Counted from the first letter of the stretch, positions 8,079-17,015 are shown. The stretch: DNA of 64,000 nt from Marininema mesophilum (GCF_900106775.1 NZ_FNNQ01000001.1:248001-312000); one strand, 5' to 3'. The notes: generated by a model from the sequence alone, not told the origin. Made by a program: numbers and translations.

Positions 8079-9614
8079 TTATACAGGATATACGGGATGA
8101 CGGCGGCGGCTAAAGGATATTTCTTTTCCGTCGTAGGCTTGTAGACGACCAATTATTTCCTCGCGCAGGTCATCCGGCTGTACAATTCCATCAATAATCA
8201 GTTCAGAAGCTAGGCGGTAAATATCAATATCTCGCTGATACTCTTCTCGCTTCTCTTTCACAAAATTGGCCCTGTTGTCTCCTTCTAGCTGAGCAATCTT
8301 ATTACTATATACAGCGTTGACAGCTGCCTCTGGTCCCATCACAGCAATCTGAGCTGTTGGTAACGCTAAACAGCAATCTGGCTCAAATGCAGGACCAGCC
8401 ATCGCATAAAGTCCAGCTCCATATGCCTTCCGAATGACGATAGAAATCTTCGGCACCGTCGCTTCTGACATCGCAGCTATCATTTTCGCTCCATGGCGGA
8501 TCATCCCCGCTTTCTCTGTCTGGGTGCCAATCATAAACCCAGGAACATCGGCTAAAAAGAGAAGGGGAATACGGAAAGCATCACACAGGGTCGTAAAACG
8601 AGCCGCTTTATCCGCAGAATCGATAAAGAGAACGCCACCCTTTACCTTGGACTGGTTGGCAATGATCCCTACAGGTTGACCATCGATCCGGGCAAAGCCC
8701 GTAATTAACTCCTTCGCAAACAGTTTCTTCATCTCATAGAAGGTGTCTTCGTCCACTAAGGAGTCGATCAACTCTAGCATATCAAAGGGAATGTTTTGAT
8801 TATCAGGTACAATCTCTGAGAGCTTTCTTTTACCAGGTGCGACGGCTTTACTTTCTAACCGAGGAGGGCGTTGTTCGTAATTAGACGGGAAGTAGGAAAG
8901 ATAACGACGAGCGGAGGCAATCGCCCCTTCCTCATCAGGAGCCAACACATCCCCACAACCACTGATACTACAGTGCATACGCGCGCCACCCATTTCCTCT
9001 AAGGAAACTTTCTCCCCGATAACCATTTCTGCCATCCGGGGAGAACCCAGATACATGGAGGCATTTTTATCGACCATGATCACGACATCGCAAAAGGCAG
9101 GAATGTAAGCTCCCCCTGCAGCAGAAGGACCAAAGAGGATACAAACCTGTGGAATTTGACCCGACAGTTTCACTTGGTTATAAAAAATCCGTCCCGCTCC
9201 CCGTCGACCTGGAAACATCTCGATCTGATCGGTGATCCGTGCACCTGCTGAGTCAACGAGATAGATGAGAGGTACTTGCATCTTTTCAGCAGTTTCCTGG
9301 ATACGAATAATCTTTTCTACTGTTCTCGCACCCCAGGAACCTGCTTTTACCGTAGAATCATTAGCCATTACACAAACTGTCTGGCCATTTACACGCCCTA
9401 TCGCTGTCACAACACCGTCAGCGGGTAGGCTCTCATCCATTCCATTGGCAAACAACCCATCCTCCAACCGAAAATCATCATCAAATAATAATTCGAGACG
9501 CCGACGGACGAACAATTTGTTTTGCTCCGCTAATTTCTCATGATACTTGGGTGCTCCACCTTCTTGGATTTTTTCTGTCCGACTCTGTAACGTATTTAGT
9601 GTGGTTTCGTTCAT
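8079..9614 (-). CDS. Acyl-CoA carboxylase, carboxyltransferase subunit (methylcrotonyl-CoA type)
   Basis: Carboxyltransferase that moves CO2 from carboxybiotin to an acyl-CoA. The 511 aa contain both crotonase-like halves. The N-terminal oxyanion region includes GPSAAGGAYIPAFCDVVIMV and the C-terminal half includes RKAYGAGLYAMAGPAFEPD. Context with HMG-CoA lyase, an enoyl-CoA hydratase and a biotin carboxylase points to 3-methylcrotonyl-CoA, i.e. leucine breakdown, as for Bacillus yngE. Start ATG 9614 has GGGAG and GGAG upstream. It is the last gene of the operon. A propionyl-CoA substrate cannot be excluded. Confidence 0.9.
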   Translation of the reverse strand: MNETTLNTLQSRTEKIQEGGAPKYHEKLAEQNKLFVRRRLELLFDDDFRLEDGLFANGMDESLPADGVVTAIGRVNGQTVCVMANDSTVKAGSWGARTVEKIIRIQETAEKMQVPLIYLVDSAGARITDQIEMFPGRRGAGRIFYNQVKLSGQIPQVCILFGPSAAGGAYIPAFCDVVIMVDKNASMYLGSPRMAEMVIGEKVSLEEMGGARMHCSISGCGDVLAPDEEGAIASARRYLSYFPSNYEQRPPRLESKAVAPGKRKLSEIVPDNQNIPFDMLELIDSLVDEDTFYEMKKLFAKELITGFARIDGQPVGIIANQSKVKGGVLFIDSADKAARFTTLCDAFRIPLLFLADVPGFMIGTQTEKAGMIRHGAKMIAAMSEATVPKISIVIRKAYGAGLYAMAGPAFEPDCCLALPTAQIAVMGPEAAVNAVYSNKIAQLEGDNRANFVKEKREEYQRDIDIYRLASELIIDGIVQPDDLREEIIGRLQAYDGKEISFSRRRHPVYPV

Positions 9615-9633
9615 GATCTCCACTCCCTTTGAA

Positions 9634-10410
9634 TCACTCACCCAAGTAAATGGGCTTTCTTTTTTCTTTAAATGCATCCAGGCCCTCAAGGCGATCTTTG
9701 GTCGGAATCAACGTTTCATACGCCTTGGTCTCCAGAGCAAGTCCTGTTACCAAATCGGTTTCCGCACCATAGTCAATCGCATATTTGGCCTGGGCAAGAG
9801 CAAGGGGGGCATTTTCATTGATCATGGAAGCCAGTTTCATCGCCTCTTCCATCAAGGCCCCTTCCTGTACCACCTGGTTCAACATCCCCATATCCATCGC
9901 TTCCTCGGCAGTAAGACGCCGAGCCGTAAAGATCATTTCCTTAGCCTTTGCCTTTCCTACTAAGCGAGCGAGACGCTGGGTTCCACCTGCACCAGGAATG
10001 ATTCCTAGCGAAGTTTCCGTAAGCCCAAAAACAGCATGTTCATCCGCAATTCTAAGATCGCAGGCCAAGGCCAGCTCCATCCCTCCACCAAGGGCAACAC
10101 CATTCACCGCTGCAATTACCGGTTTAGACAAGTGAGCAATCCTATTAAAGCATTCGCGAATGGTGTATATATAACGACGCACCTGATCCTCTGTAAATCC
10201 ACGTCGTTCCTTTAGATCCGCTCCGGCAGAAAAAGCCTTATCCCCTGCTCCTGTAATGACCACAACCCGGGTCGCTTTAGAGTGTATAAGCTCCTCTGTG
10301 ATCCGGGAAAGCTCCTGTAAAATAGGGAAGTTGAGGGCATTGTACACTTCGGGACGACAGATAGTAATGACCGAAATCCCTTCCCGTCGCTCCCATTCCA
10401 CCAGTTTCAC
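9634..10410 (-). CDS. Enoyl-CoA hydratase, probable methylglutaconyl-CoA hydratase
   Basis: Crotonase-fold enzyme of 258 aa. Oxyanion-hole blocks are AFSAGADLKER (about residues 60-70) and NGVALGGGMELALACDLRIA (about 102-121). Glu in the catalytic region GLTETSLGIIPGAGGTQRL is present, as in active hydratases. GTG 10410 has AGGAGG seven bases upstream and overlaps the HMG-CoA lyase stop by four bases, so translation is probably coupled. By position it corresponds to Bacillus yngF. Confidence 0.9.
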   Translation of the reverse strand: MKLVEWERREGISVITICRPEVYNALNFPILQELSRITEELIHSKATRVVVITGAGDKAFSAGADLKERRGFTEDQVRRYIYTIRECFNRIAHLSKPVIAAVNGVALGGGMELALACDLRIADEHAVFGLTETSLGIIPGAGGTQRLARLVGKAKAKEMIFTARRLTAEEAMDMGMLNQVVQEGALMEEAMKLASMINENAPLALAQAKYAIDYGAETDLVTGLALETKAYETLIPTKDRLEGLDAFKEKRKPIYLGE

Positions 10411-11315
10411 TGTTCAACCTCCTCCTCACACAACCCTTCACTTTGTAGCACCTTAGACGGAAGGGGTTTACCCAGTTGTTCTTCTGCATATCGACTCACT
10501 TCACATAACTTAGCAAGGTTGATTCCCGTCTTTACACCCATCCCTTCTAGCATATAAACAAGATCCTCTGTTGCCATATTCCCAGCTGCTCCTGGGGCAT
10601 AGGGGCATCCACCTAATCCACCAAAGGAAGTATCGAGAGTCCTTACACCCTCTTCTAAAGCAACATAAGCATTGACGAGAGCAGTCCCCCTCGTATCATG
10701 AAAGTGACCAGCTACTTTTGTTACCGGAATTTCCTTTGTTAGCGCTTTCAACATTTCGCGCACCTGATTGGGGGTTGCTACCCCGATGGTATCCCCGAGG
10801 GAAATCTCATACACACCCATCTTCAGTAACTTCTCACATACCTCGATAACCTTTGCCAGCGAGACATCTCCCTCATAAGGACATCCAAACGCGGTAGATA
10901 CATAACCACGTACCCGCTTTCCCTTTGCTACCGCTAGATCAACAGTCTCTGCAAGAATCGGGTAGGTTTCTGCAATGCTCTTATTGATATTTTTCTGATT
11001 ATGGGTCTCTGAGGCAGATAAAAAGACGGCGTACTCATCCACTCCTGTTGCAGCAGCGCGCTCTAGGCCCTTGCGATTGGGGACTAACACCCGATAGCAG
11101 ACTCCCTCATGTCGGGGTAATCCCTCGGTTAGTTGGGCGGCATCTGCCAACTGCGGGATCCAGCGCGGATGGACAAAGGAGGTCGCTTCTATTTCTTTAA
11201 CTCCTGCATCGATCAACATCTGCGCTAGTTGTTGTTTGACTGTAGTGGATAAAATAGTCTCTTCGTTTTGCAGGCCATCCCGTAGGCCCACCTCTACAAT
11301 CGTCACTTCCGCCAT
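10407..11315 (-). CDS. Hydroxymethylglutaryl-CoA lyase
   Basis: Cleaves HMG-CoA to acetyl-CoA and acetoacetate, the end of leucine catabolism. The 302 aa form a DRE-TIM barrel: the N-terminal metal motif EVGLRDGLQNE, the HFHDTRGTALVNAYVAL block with metal-binding His residues, and the signature GGLGGCPYAPGAAGN carrying the catalytic Cys. It starts 31 bp after the biotinyl protein gene. Corresponds to yngG. Confidence 0.94.
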   Translation of the reverse strand: MAEVTIVEVGLRDGLQNEETILSTTVKQQLAQMLIDAGVKEIEATSFVHPRWIPQLADAAQLTEGLPRHEGVCYRVLVPNRKGLERAAATGVDEYAVFLSASETHNQKNINKSIAETYPILAETVDLAVAKGKRVRGYVSTAFGCPYEGDVSLAKVIEVCEKLLKMGVYEISLGDTIGVATPNQVREMLKALTKEIPVTKVAGHFHDTRGTALVNAYVALEEGVRTLDTSFGGLGGCPYAPGAAGNMATEDLVYMLEGMGVKTGINLAKLCEVSRYAEEQLGKPLPSKVLQSEGLCEEEVEQ

Positions 11316-11346
11316 TTTCTACCCCTCCCTTTCAATCACATTCATA

Positions 11347-11559
11347 CTATTCCAGTTCAATCATCACCTCGCCATCTCCTACATAGGAGCCTTCTTCCAC
11401 TTTTATCGTTTTCACCTGTCCTGCCGCTTCTGCTTGGACAGGAATCTCCATTTTCATCGATTCTAGGATAATGACATCTTGACCGATTTCCACCTGATCT
11501 CCTACAGCTACGAGCACTTTCCATACAGTGCCTGCCATCGACGCTTGTACTTGTTTCAT
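11347..11559 (-). CDS. Biotin/lipoyl attachment protein, carboxyl carrier
   Basis: A 70-aa single-domain carrier. The attachment site is the Lys in ESMKMEIP near residue 36, flanked by symmetric beta-barrel halves with Gly turns. Its start overlaps the stop of the biotin carboxylase by four bases (ATGA). The free-standing carrier next to a separate biotin carboxylase matches the Bacillus yngHB arrangement. Confidence 0.92.
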   Translation of the reverse strand: MKQVQASMAGTVWKVLVAVGDQVEIGQDVIILESMKMEIPVQAEAAGQVKTIKVEEGSYVGDGEVMIELE

Positions 11560-12911
11560 TTTTCCATTCCTTTCCCTACATGATCATTCATTTTTGTTAG
11601 CAATGATGTGTTATAATTTCCATCCACAAAATCAGGGTAGTCTAGAACTCTTGTAAATAGCGGAAGATTATGTTTGATCCCTTCAATTTGAAAAACAGAC
11701 AGCGCTTCTTTACTCCGCTTTAAAACCTCTTGACGATCCTTACCATGAATGATGCATTTTGCAATCATCGGATCATAAAAAGGCGTCACTTGACTCCCTG
11801 TCTCTACACCTGCATCCACCCGAACCCCTTCCATCAAAGGTGGGACAAAGGAGGTTACCTTCCCAGGAGATGGTAAGAAGCGAAGGGGATCTTCTGCATA
11901 AATGCGATATTCAATTGCATGTCCAACTTTGCGGACATCCCTTTGGCTGAGCGGTAACTTATGACCCATAGCGATCTCCAACTGCAGGCCCACTAGGTCC
12001 AGTCCCGTCACCATCTCGGTCACAGGGTGTTCCACCTGAAGACGCGTATTCATCTCTAAAAAGTAGAAGCGTTCCTCGGAATCCACTAAAAATTCTATCG
12101 TTCCTGCTCCGCTATACCCCACTGCCCGTGCCGCCTGCACAGCAGCTTTCCATAACGCCACTCGGGTCTTTTGTCGAATCGAGGGTGAAGGACATTCTTC
12201 AACCACTTTTTGATTACGCCTTTGTACGGAGCATTCCCGTTCTAGAAGATGGATCACATTCCCATGTTGATCCGCCATCACTTGCACTTCAACATGGCGA
12301 GGATGGGCGATAAATTTTTCTAAGAAAAGGCTTTCATTTCCAAAGTACGCCTGAGCACGTCCCTGCAGAGTTGGAAAGGCTTGCACAAGAGCTTCCTCTG
12401 AGTCCAGGATCTGCATACCGATCCCTCCTCCGCCTGCGCTGGCTTTCAACATCACAGGGTAGCCCATTCTATTTGCTTCTTGTACAGCCTCCCCTACATC
12501 CTGCACCCCCTCCGTACCCAGCACGATAGGAATGCCTGCTTCATCCATCTTACGCCGAGCCGTTACTTTATCCCCCATAGCGGCGATCACATCTGCAGAA
12601 GGACCCACGAAGAGTAGCCCTGCATCTCGTACTCGACGAGCAAAATCCGCATTTTCCGATAATAGGCCATATCCTGGATGGATCGCATCCGCACCCGTCT
12701 TTATAGCCGCATCTACGATAGCTTCTGCATTTAGGTAGCTCTGGGCTACCGATGGTGGACCGATCCGGACGGATTCATCCGCTTCCAGTACAAAGGGTAG
12801 ATCCGCATCCACGTCAGAATGGACAGCGACTGTCCGAATGCCCCGTTCTCTGCACGTCTTCATGATCCGGCGGGCAATCTCCCCCCGGTTAGCGATCAAC
12901 AGTTTTTGCAT
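11556..12911 (-). CDS. Biotin carboxylase subunit of acyl-CoA carboxylase
   Basis: ATP-dependent carboxylation of the biotin on the small carrier encoded next. The 451 aa begin MQKLLIANRGEIARRI. The ATP-grasp glycine loop KASAGGGGIGMQ and the catalytic block EMNTRLQVEHPVTE are present, with a C-terminal biotin carboxylase domain. It lacks its own biotinyl domain, as in AccC and Bacillus yngH. It is the first gene of the five-gene unit. The acyl-CoA dehydrogenase and AMP-ligase that precede it in Bacillus are absent here. Confidence 0.92.
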   Translation of the reverse strand: MQKLLIANRGEIARRIMKTCRERGIRTVAVHSDVDADLPFVLEADESVRIGPPSVAQSYLNAEAIVDAAIKTGADAIHPGYGLLSENADFARRVRDAGLLFVGPSADVIAAMGDKVTARRKMDEAGIPIVLGTEGVQDVGEAVQEANRMGYPVMLKASAGGGGIGMQILDSEEALVQAFPTLQGRAQAYFGNESLFLEKFIAHPRHVEVQVMADQHGNVIHLLERECSVQRRNQKVVEECPSPSIRQKTRVALWKAAVQAARAVGYSGAGTIEFLVDSEERFYFLEMNTRLQVEHPVTEMVTGLDLVGLQLEIAMGHKLPLSQRDVRKVGHAIEYRIYAEDPLRFLPSPGKVTSFVPPLMEGVRVDAGVETGSQVTPFYDPMIAKCIIHGKDRQEVLKRSKEALSVFQIEGIKHNLPLFTRVLDYPDFVDGNYNTSLLTKMNDHVGKGMEK

Positions 12912-13165
12912 TACTCAAGACCCCTTCCCTGTCTTCCTTTATGCTAACGCATTCATTATATCCAGTAAAAACAACCCTGAACATAGAAAGAGATCCCGTC
13001 CTCTTCCTTGCTAGAACGATGAGATCCAACACATTCTTTCGACAATTTCCGGGCTAATCCCTTCTCCTCCGATAATTTTTATTCGGAAGTTTCCTATGTT
13101 TACATAGCAATAGTATTGGAAAAGAGCATAAAAAGCCCGATACTCTAACCAGAAATCACACCCTC

Positions 13166-13192
13166 TTCAAAGTCTCCTTCATCATGTATAAT
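13166..13192 (+). promoter_or_regulatory. Promoter upstream of ylbP
   Basis: TTCAAA (13166-13171), a 15-bp spacer and an extended -10 TG-TATAAT (13187-13192). The short spacer is compensated by the TG extension. Confidence 0.5.
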
Positions 13193-13231
13193 AGGAGGCA
13201 AGTTAGGGTGATAAGAAAGGGGTATAAAACC

Positions 13232-13708
13232 TTGAGTCAATACCGCGTCGAACGGTTGAAAATCAATTATAAGACATTAGAAGAGTTTCAAAAATTCCGT
13301 GAATATGGGTTGCAGGAGCTATCCATGTTGGACGACTTACAGGCCAACATGATCGAAAATGACAGCAATTCACCCTTCTATGGAATCTATGATGAGGACA
13401 AGCTAGTCGCCCGTATTAGCCTTTATCGCATCGATGCGAAGTATGATCGCTTTTTTAGCCCACCCCAGGACTATTACGAATTATGGAAGTTAGAGGTACT
13501 TCCGCAATACCGAGAGCTAGATCTTGGGACATTACTTGTCGAACACGCGAAAAGCCTACGTTTGCCAATAAAGACGAATGCTCGCTGTCGTTCCGATGAA
13601 TTTTGGCTAAAAATGGGCTTCCAACCTGTAAATTATGATCCTGTACGGGATCGCGGAGAAAACCCCTTCGTCTGGCTCCCCGTTGGTGTTACTTTACAGG
13701 AGACTTGA
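13232..13708 (+). CDS. ylbP: GNAT N-acetyltransferase YlbP
   Basis: Putative acetyltransferase of 158 aa in the GNAT fold. The best start is TTG 13232 (MSQYRVERLKINYKTLEEF) with AAGGGG upstream; an in-frame ATG at 13184 overlaps the promoter. Recognisable YlbP blocks are GLQELSMLDDLQANMIENDS and SPFYGIYDEDKLVARISLY. The acetyl-CoA region is weakly conserved (LEVLPQYRELDLGTLLVEHA). The acceptor is unknown. In Bacillus it neighbours panE and the RsfA-like ylbO, as here. Confidence 0.88.
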   Translation: MSQYRVERLKINYKTLEEFQKFREYGLQELSMLDDLQANMIENDSNSPFYGIYDEDKLVARISLYRIDAKYDRFFSPPQDYYELWKLEVLPQYRELDLGTLLVEHAKSLRLPIKTNARCRSDEFWLKMGFQPVNYDPVRDRGENPFVWLPVGVTLQET

Positions 13709-13729
13709 AATCAAGCCTTGATTAATCAA

Positions 13730-13762
13730 AACAAAAACCCCCTCAATAGGGGGATTTTGTTT
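13730..13762. terminator. Bidirectional terminator between ylbP and rsfA-like gene
   Basis: Hairpin AACAAAA-CCCCCT...AGGGGG-TTTTGTT with A and T tracts on both sides, serving two convergent genes. Confidence 0.88.
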
Positions 13763-13764
13763 TA

Positions 13765-14388
13765 CTATCCTTTATCCGCTCGCTCTAAATTTCCGCTTGA
13801 TTCCATACGGAACCGTGTTTTCATCACATTTTCATCCTCTTCATCCAATATCGCTAACTTACGGGCACGGTCCATAATTTGAATCAATGCTTTATAATCA
13901 TCATTCACAACACGATAATCTGTCTGTACGAGATCCAGTCGGCCCTTCATATCCTCGTTTTCACGGGATAATTTTTGAATCTCTTTTTCTTGATCCTCGA
14001 TCTCTCGTTCAAGATCCTGTTGCCGCTTTTTCATCTCCAAGACTTCCGTTTTGTGTTGCCGTAAATAACGGATGATGGAGTCAAGGGAGCTACTACGATC
14101 ATTTTGTACTTGAAACCCGTCACTGATAATCCGAGACCTTGTTTGGACCGTCCGCTCTTGATTTCGTTGCTGCCGTTGAGATTTTGCTATCTGAATCGCT
14201 GCTTCATATTTTTTACGAACGAGACTATTCCACCGAAACCCGCATGCAGCTGGTGTTCTGCCCAATTTTTCTGCCACTTCTTCAAAGGCATTTAATTGAG
14301 TACTTCCCTCACGAACATGTCGTAAGGTTACCTCTGCCAGCACCATATCATCTTCTGGTGTCCATGCATCTTGCCTTTTCACAGCCAT
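13765..14388 (-). CDS. RsfA-family prespore-type transcriptional regulator
   Basis: Myb/SANT-like DNA-binding protein of 207 aa. The N-terminal domain holds the family pattern DAWTPEDDMVLAEVTLRHV, continuing to CGFRWNSLVRKKYE (about residues 7-66). A long coiled coil (about 105-170) follows. ATG 14388 has GGAGG upstream. RsfA modulates forespore SigF genes in Bacillus; YlbO is the paralogue adjacent to ylbP, and this gene lies in the ylbO position. The exact regulon is unknown. Confidence 0.85.
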   Translation of the reverse strand: MAVKRQDAWTPEDDMVLAEVTLRHVREGSTQLNAFEEVAEKLGRTPAACGFRWNSLVRKKYEAAIQIAKSQRQQRNQERTVQTRSRIISDGFQVQNDRSSSLDSIIRYLRQHKTEVLEMKKRQQDLEREIEDQEKEIQKLSRENEDMKGRLDLVQTDYRVVNDDYKALIQIMDRARKLAILDEEDENVMKTRFRMESSGNLERADKG

Positions 14389-14526
14389 AAGTGTAATAAC
14401 CTCCAATCCTTGTTCACACCGTAAGCCCACAGAAGTCCAGTTGTTCTATCTGTATGCATTTGGTATAAATCGTAGTATATGTAACTAGTATTTTTATATC
14501 CGAAACCCTCTTCTCCTATACGTAGC

Positions 14527-14540
14527 CTTGCTTAAGCAAG
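14527..14540. promoter_or_regulatory. 14-bp perfect palindrome upstream of rsfA-like gene
   Basis: CTTGCTTAAGCAAG is fully self-complementary and lies 139 bp before the rsfA-like start, downstream of the enoyl-CoA hydratase terminator. It could be an operator; no protein can be assigned. Confidence 0.35.
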
Positions 14541-14556
14541 AAAAGACCATGAAAGA

Positions 14557-14578
14557 GGGACGGCGTTTAACCCGTCCC
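14557..14578 (-). terminator. Terminator after enoyl-CoA hydratase gene
   Basis: Arms GGGACGG and CCGTCCC pair perfectly; on the minus strand TCTTTC follows. Confidence 0.7.
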
Positions 14579-14597
14579 TATCGGATCACTTACAACC

Positions 14598-15374
14598 TTA
14601 TGATTTTTTGCTTCCTCTTGTTCTTTTTAAAAATGCTTCCACTGCTTGATGATGTTCATCCGATTCCCACAATCGTGAACAATGACGAGCTTCTCTGTTG
14701 ATTAATTCATTCCTCGATACACCCCTCCGGCTGTCATTGGCAAGGGATAGAATCGCTTGAATCGTAGATAGAGGCGCCGCGGAGATTCTCTCAGTGAACT
14801 CTTGTACCCTTTCTGTAAATCCTTCCTGAGGGAAAACCTCGTGAATCCAGCCCCATGTATGAAGCCTGGATGCATGGACGCGTTCCCCGGATAATAGGAG
14901 ATATAGTGCCTGACTACGCGGAAGTTCTTCTAGCAACCGAGTGCCTCCACCCCACCCTGGAGTAATTCCAAGGGTGGATTGAATAAAGCCAAGCATAGCC
15001 CCATCTGCCGCAATCCGGAAGTCACAGCTAGCAGCGATCTCACAACCTCCTCCCACAGCAGTTCCTTCGATGGCGGCTACTGTAGGTTTCCCAAAATTAC
15101 GCATCTCCTCAAGTAAAAGGCCCATTCGATGCATAACGGGGAATACTTCCTCCTCCTTCGTGAGGCGATGAAATTCCTCTAAATCACCGCCCGATACAAA
15201 GGTCTGTTTATCTCCAGTAAAAACAAGTGCCTTTACTTCATCATCATTGGCCATCAAGGTCAACTGACCTTCTAGTTCCTCCATCATCTTCTGATTTACC
15301 GCATTCCTCACCTGGGGACGGTGAAAACAAATCCAACCAACTCCGTTTTGTTTCCATACCTGGAGCGTCTCCAT
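14598..15374 (-). CDS. Enoyl-CoA hydratase/isomerase family protein
   Basis: Crotonase-superfamily protein of 258 aa, a second paralogue in this window and not part of the leucine operon. Oxyanion blocks are TFVSGGDLEEFHRL (about residues 54-67) and EGTAVGGGCEIAASCDFRIA (about 98-117). The position equivalent to the catalytic Glu reads FIQSTLGITPGWGGGTRL, with Gln in place of the first catalytic Glu, so hydratase activity is doubtful and an isomerase or other reaction is possible. ATG 15374 has GGAG upstream; upstream in-frame starts lack one. Confidence 0.82.
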   Translation of the reverse strand: METLQVWKQNGVGWICFHRPQVRNAVNQKMMEELEGQLTLMANDDEVKALVFTGDKQTFVSGGDLEEFHRLTKEEEVFPVMHRMGLLLEEMRNFGKPTVAAIEGTAVGGGCEIAASCDFRIAADGAMLGFIQSTLGITPGWGGGTRLLEELPRSQALYLLLSGERVHASRLHTWGWIHEVFPQEGFTERVQEFTERISAAPLSTIQAILSLANDSRRGVSRNELINREARHCSRLWESDEHHQAVEAFLKRTRGSKKS

Positions 15375-15430
15375 CAGCTTATCTCCTATCATTGAATTCT
15401 TGATCCTTAACTTACACAAACTACAAATGC

Positions 15431-15459
15431 TTGAACCCCGAAATTCAGAAGGTTATAAT
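15431..15459 (+). promoter_or_regulatory. SigA-type promoter of the DUF2626 gene
   Basis: TTGAAC (15431-15436), 17-bp spacer, TATAAT (15454-15459). The 110-nt leader that follows contains a small hairpin CCTCAA-TTTT-TTGAGG near 15486-15501. Confidence 0.75.
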
Positions 15460-15568
15460 GTTTGTTGACGCGCAGAGCACGATTCCTCAATTTTTTGAGG
15501 ACGAGCATGCACTTCGGGATCACAGGTTGCCACACTGATACTGTTGGTTTAAAAGGAGTGGGCTGTAC

Positions 15569-15796
15569 ATGGACCGCATGTTTCGTGTTTTAGGTTTCTG
15601 GTGCATCGTTATTGGCCTAATGTTCATGGCCGGTCACATGAACATTCTCGCTGGCCTCTTCTATTTCCAGGCTGCATTATTTATCGTGTTGGGCTATATG
15701 CGTTACACGGAACGTACCTACATGCTCATGTTTGGTGGCTATATGGTACTTTCCTTTGTCGGGATCGTTTACTGGTCTTTTTTTCAAGTGGGTTGA
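15569..15796 (+). CDS. DUF2626 family small membrane protein (YqgY-like)
   Basis: A 75-aa protein with three closely packed hydrophobic segments (about residues 7-26, 28-45 and 52-72), ending VYWSFFQVG. The N-terminus MDRMFRVLGFWCIVIGLMF matches the DUF2626/YqgY family of Bacillales. Ribosome binding site AAAAGGAG. Function is unknown. Confidence 0.88.
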   Translation: MDRMFRVLGFWCIVIGLMFMAGHMNILAGLFYFQAALFIVLGYMRYTERTYMLMFGGYMVLSFVGIVYWSFFQVG

Positions 15797-15812
15797 AAGC
15801 GTTTACCACGAA

Positions 15813-15840
15813 AGAAGCTCCTCGAATACGGGGAGCTTCT
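15813..15840. terminator. Bidirectional terminator after DUF2626 gene
   Basis: AGAAGCTCC...GGGAGCTTCT with TTTCATTT following on the plus strand; it also lies just after the convergent methyltransferase gene. Confidence 0.85.
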
Positions 15841-15860
15841 TTCATTTATGCTTTTCACAG

Positions 15861-17015
15861 CTAGCTCCATATTCCAACAAATTTATCCCCAGCAATAAGT
15901 GCCTTTTCGGGACAAGCTACCCCTTTCCCTTGTAACAGCACCTGATAAGAGTCTCCCATCCCACCAGGTAGGGCTAATTGTCGGAGGGACCGGATGCGCT
16001 TTGCCTCTTTACTAAAGGGATCCGTGCTTACCACTGGAGAGATCTCTTCTAAAATACCCACCTCTAACAAAAAGCGCGATTGTTTTCCATACCATAAGGG
16101 GAGAAACCCCACTTCCTCCCCCCAGCTTTGCAACAAAGTAAAGGATACATCCGCAGTGATATCCACTTCACCAGGGGAAATCAGCAAATCCCTCACCATT
16201 TGATGAGCCTGAAATCCCCTTGCCGTACCTACTTTTCGTAGGGGTGAACAGAGCTCTTCATCTGTACCCCCATAGTCTACTGTAAGCAGATACCCCTGTT
16301 CTATCCATGTACCCATCGATTGGATCCAATCGCGCCCTACCAAAGAGATTTCTGTTTCACTTCCCTCGTCAGGTATCCTATCACCCATTCGATCTTTTAA
16401 CATCGGCAGAAACCCTTCATTGGATAACGATCCCTCCACCTCGATAAGGCGAGAGGTCGTTTCATCCCACCCCACCCAAATCTCCAACCATTCCCCATCT
16501 CGCCACCGAAACCGATGAAAGGGAAGAGCATCCAAAAGTTCATTACTAACCACAATCGTTGGTTGCCCCTGAGGAAGCTCTTCGAGTCGTGAAACCCATT
16601 GGACAGGTAGTGACACTCCTGACAATCTTTCTTGCTGGAGATGGCGATGATACAAGCTGGTCTCAATCATGCCAATGGTTGGCTGGACTGCATTGCCCTT
16701 TCCTTCGATTGCCTTTACAATCCCCTCCATCAGCCGACCATCTCCACCGCCCACCTCCACTACCAACCATGGTTGATCAGGAGGAAAGCTTTCCGCTAGG
16801 ATCAGAATCCCTCGCCCTATGGTAAGGCCAAATAAATCCCCTACCTGGGGGCTAGTAAAAAAATCGCCCCTTCGCCCGGTTTTCTGCCAATCCGTTTGAT
16901 AGTATCCATACTCTGGATGGTAGAGGGCTAATTCCATAAAACGTGCAAAAGGGATTCGACCATGCTTAGATTGAGTCACTTCAGCTACAATGCTCTGCAA
17001 AAGTTCCTGCCCCAA
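15861..17015 (-). CDS. MidA-family (COG1565-type) SAM-dependent methyltransferase
   Basis: Class I methyltransferase of 384 aa in the family of NDUFAF7/MidA, which methylates arginine in complex I in eukaryotes; the bacterial substrate is unknown. Family blocks: PFARFMELALYHPEYGYY (about residues 22-39), GDFFTSPQVGDLFG (about 49-62) and the SAM motif VVEVGGGDGRLMEGI (about 84-98). VVSNELLDALPFHRF (about 155-169) is also characteristic. TTG 17015 has AGGGGAG nine bases upstream. It follows cysK by 15 bp and may end the rhodanese-cysK operon. Confidence 0.88.
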   Translation of the reverse strand: MGQELLQSIVAEVTQSKHGRIPFARFMELALYHPEYGYYQTDWQKTGRRGDFFTSPQVGDLFGLTIGRGILILAESFPPDQPWLVVEVGGGDGRLMEGIVKAIEGKGNAVQPTIGMIETSLYHRHLQQERLSGVSLPVQWVSRLEELPQGQPTIVVSNELLDALPFHRFRWRDGEWLEIWVGWDETTSRLIEVEGSLSNEGFLPMLKDRMGDRIPDEGSETEISLVGRDWIQSMGTWIEQGYLLTVDYGGTDEELCSPLRKVGTARGFQAHQMVRDLLISPGEVDITADVSFTLLQSWGEEVGFLPLWYGKQSRFLLEVGILEEISPVVSTDPFSKEAKRIRSLRQLALPGGMGDSYQVLLQGKGVACPEKALIAGDKFVGIWS

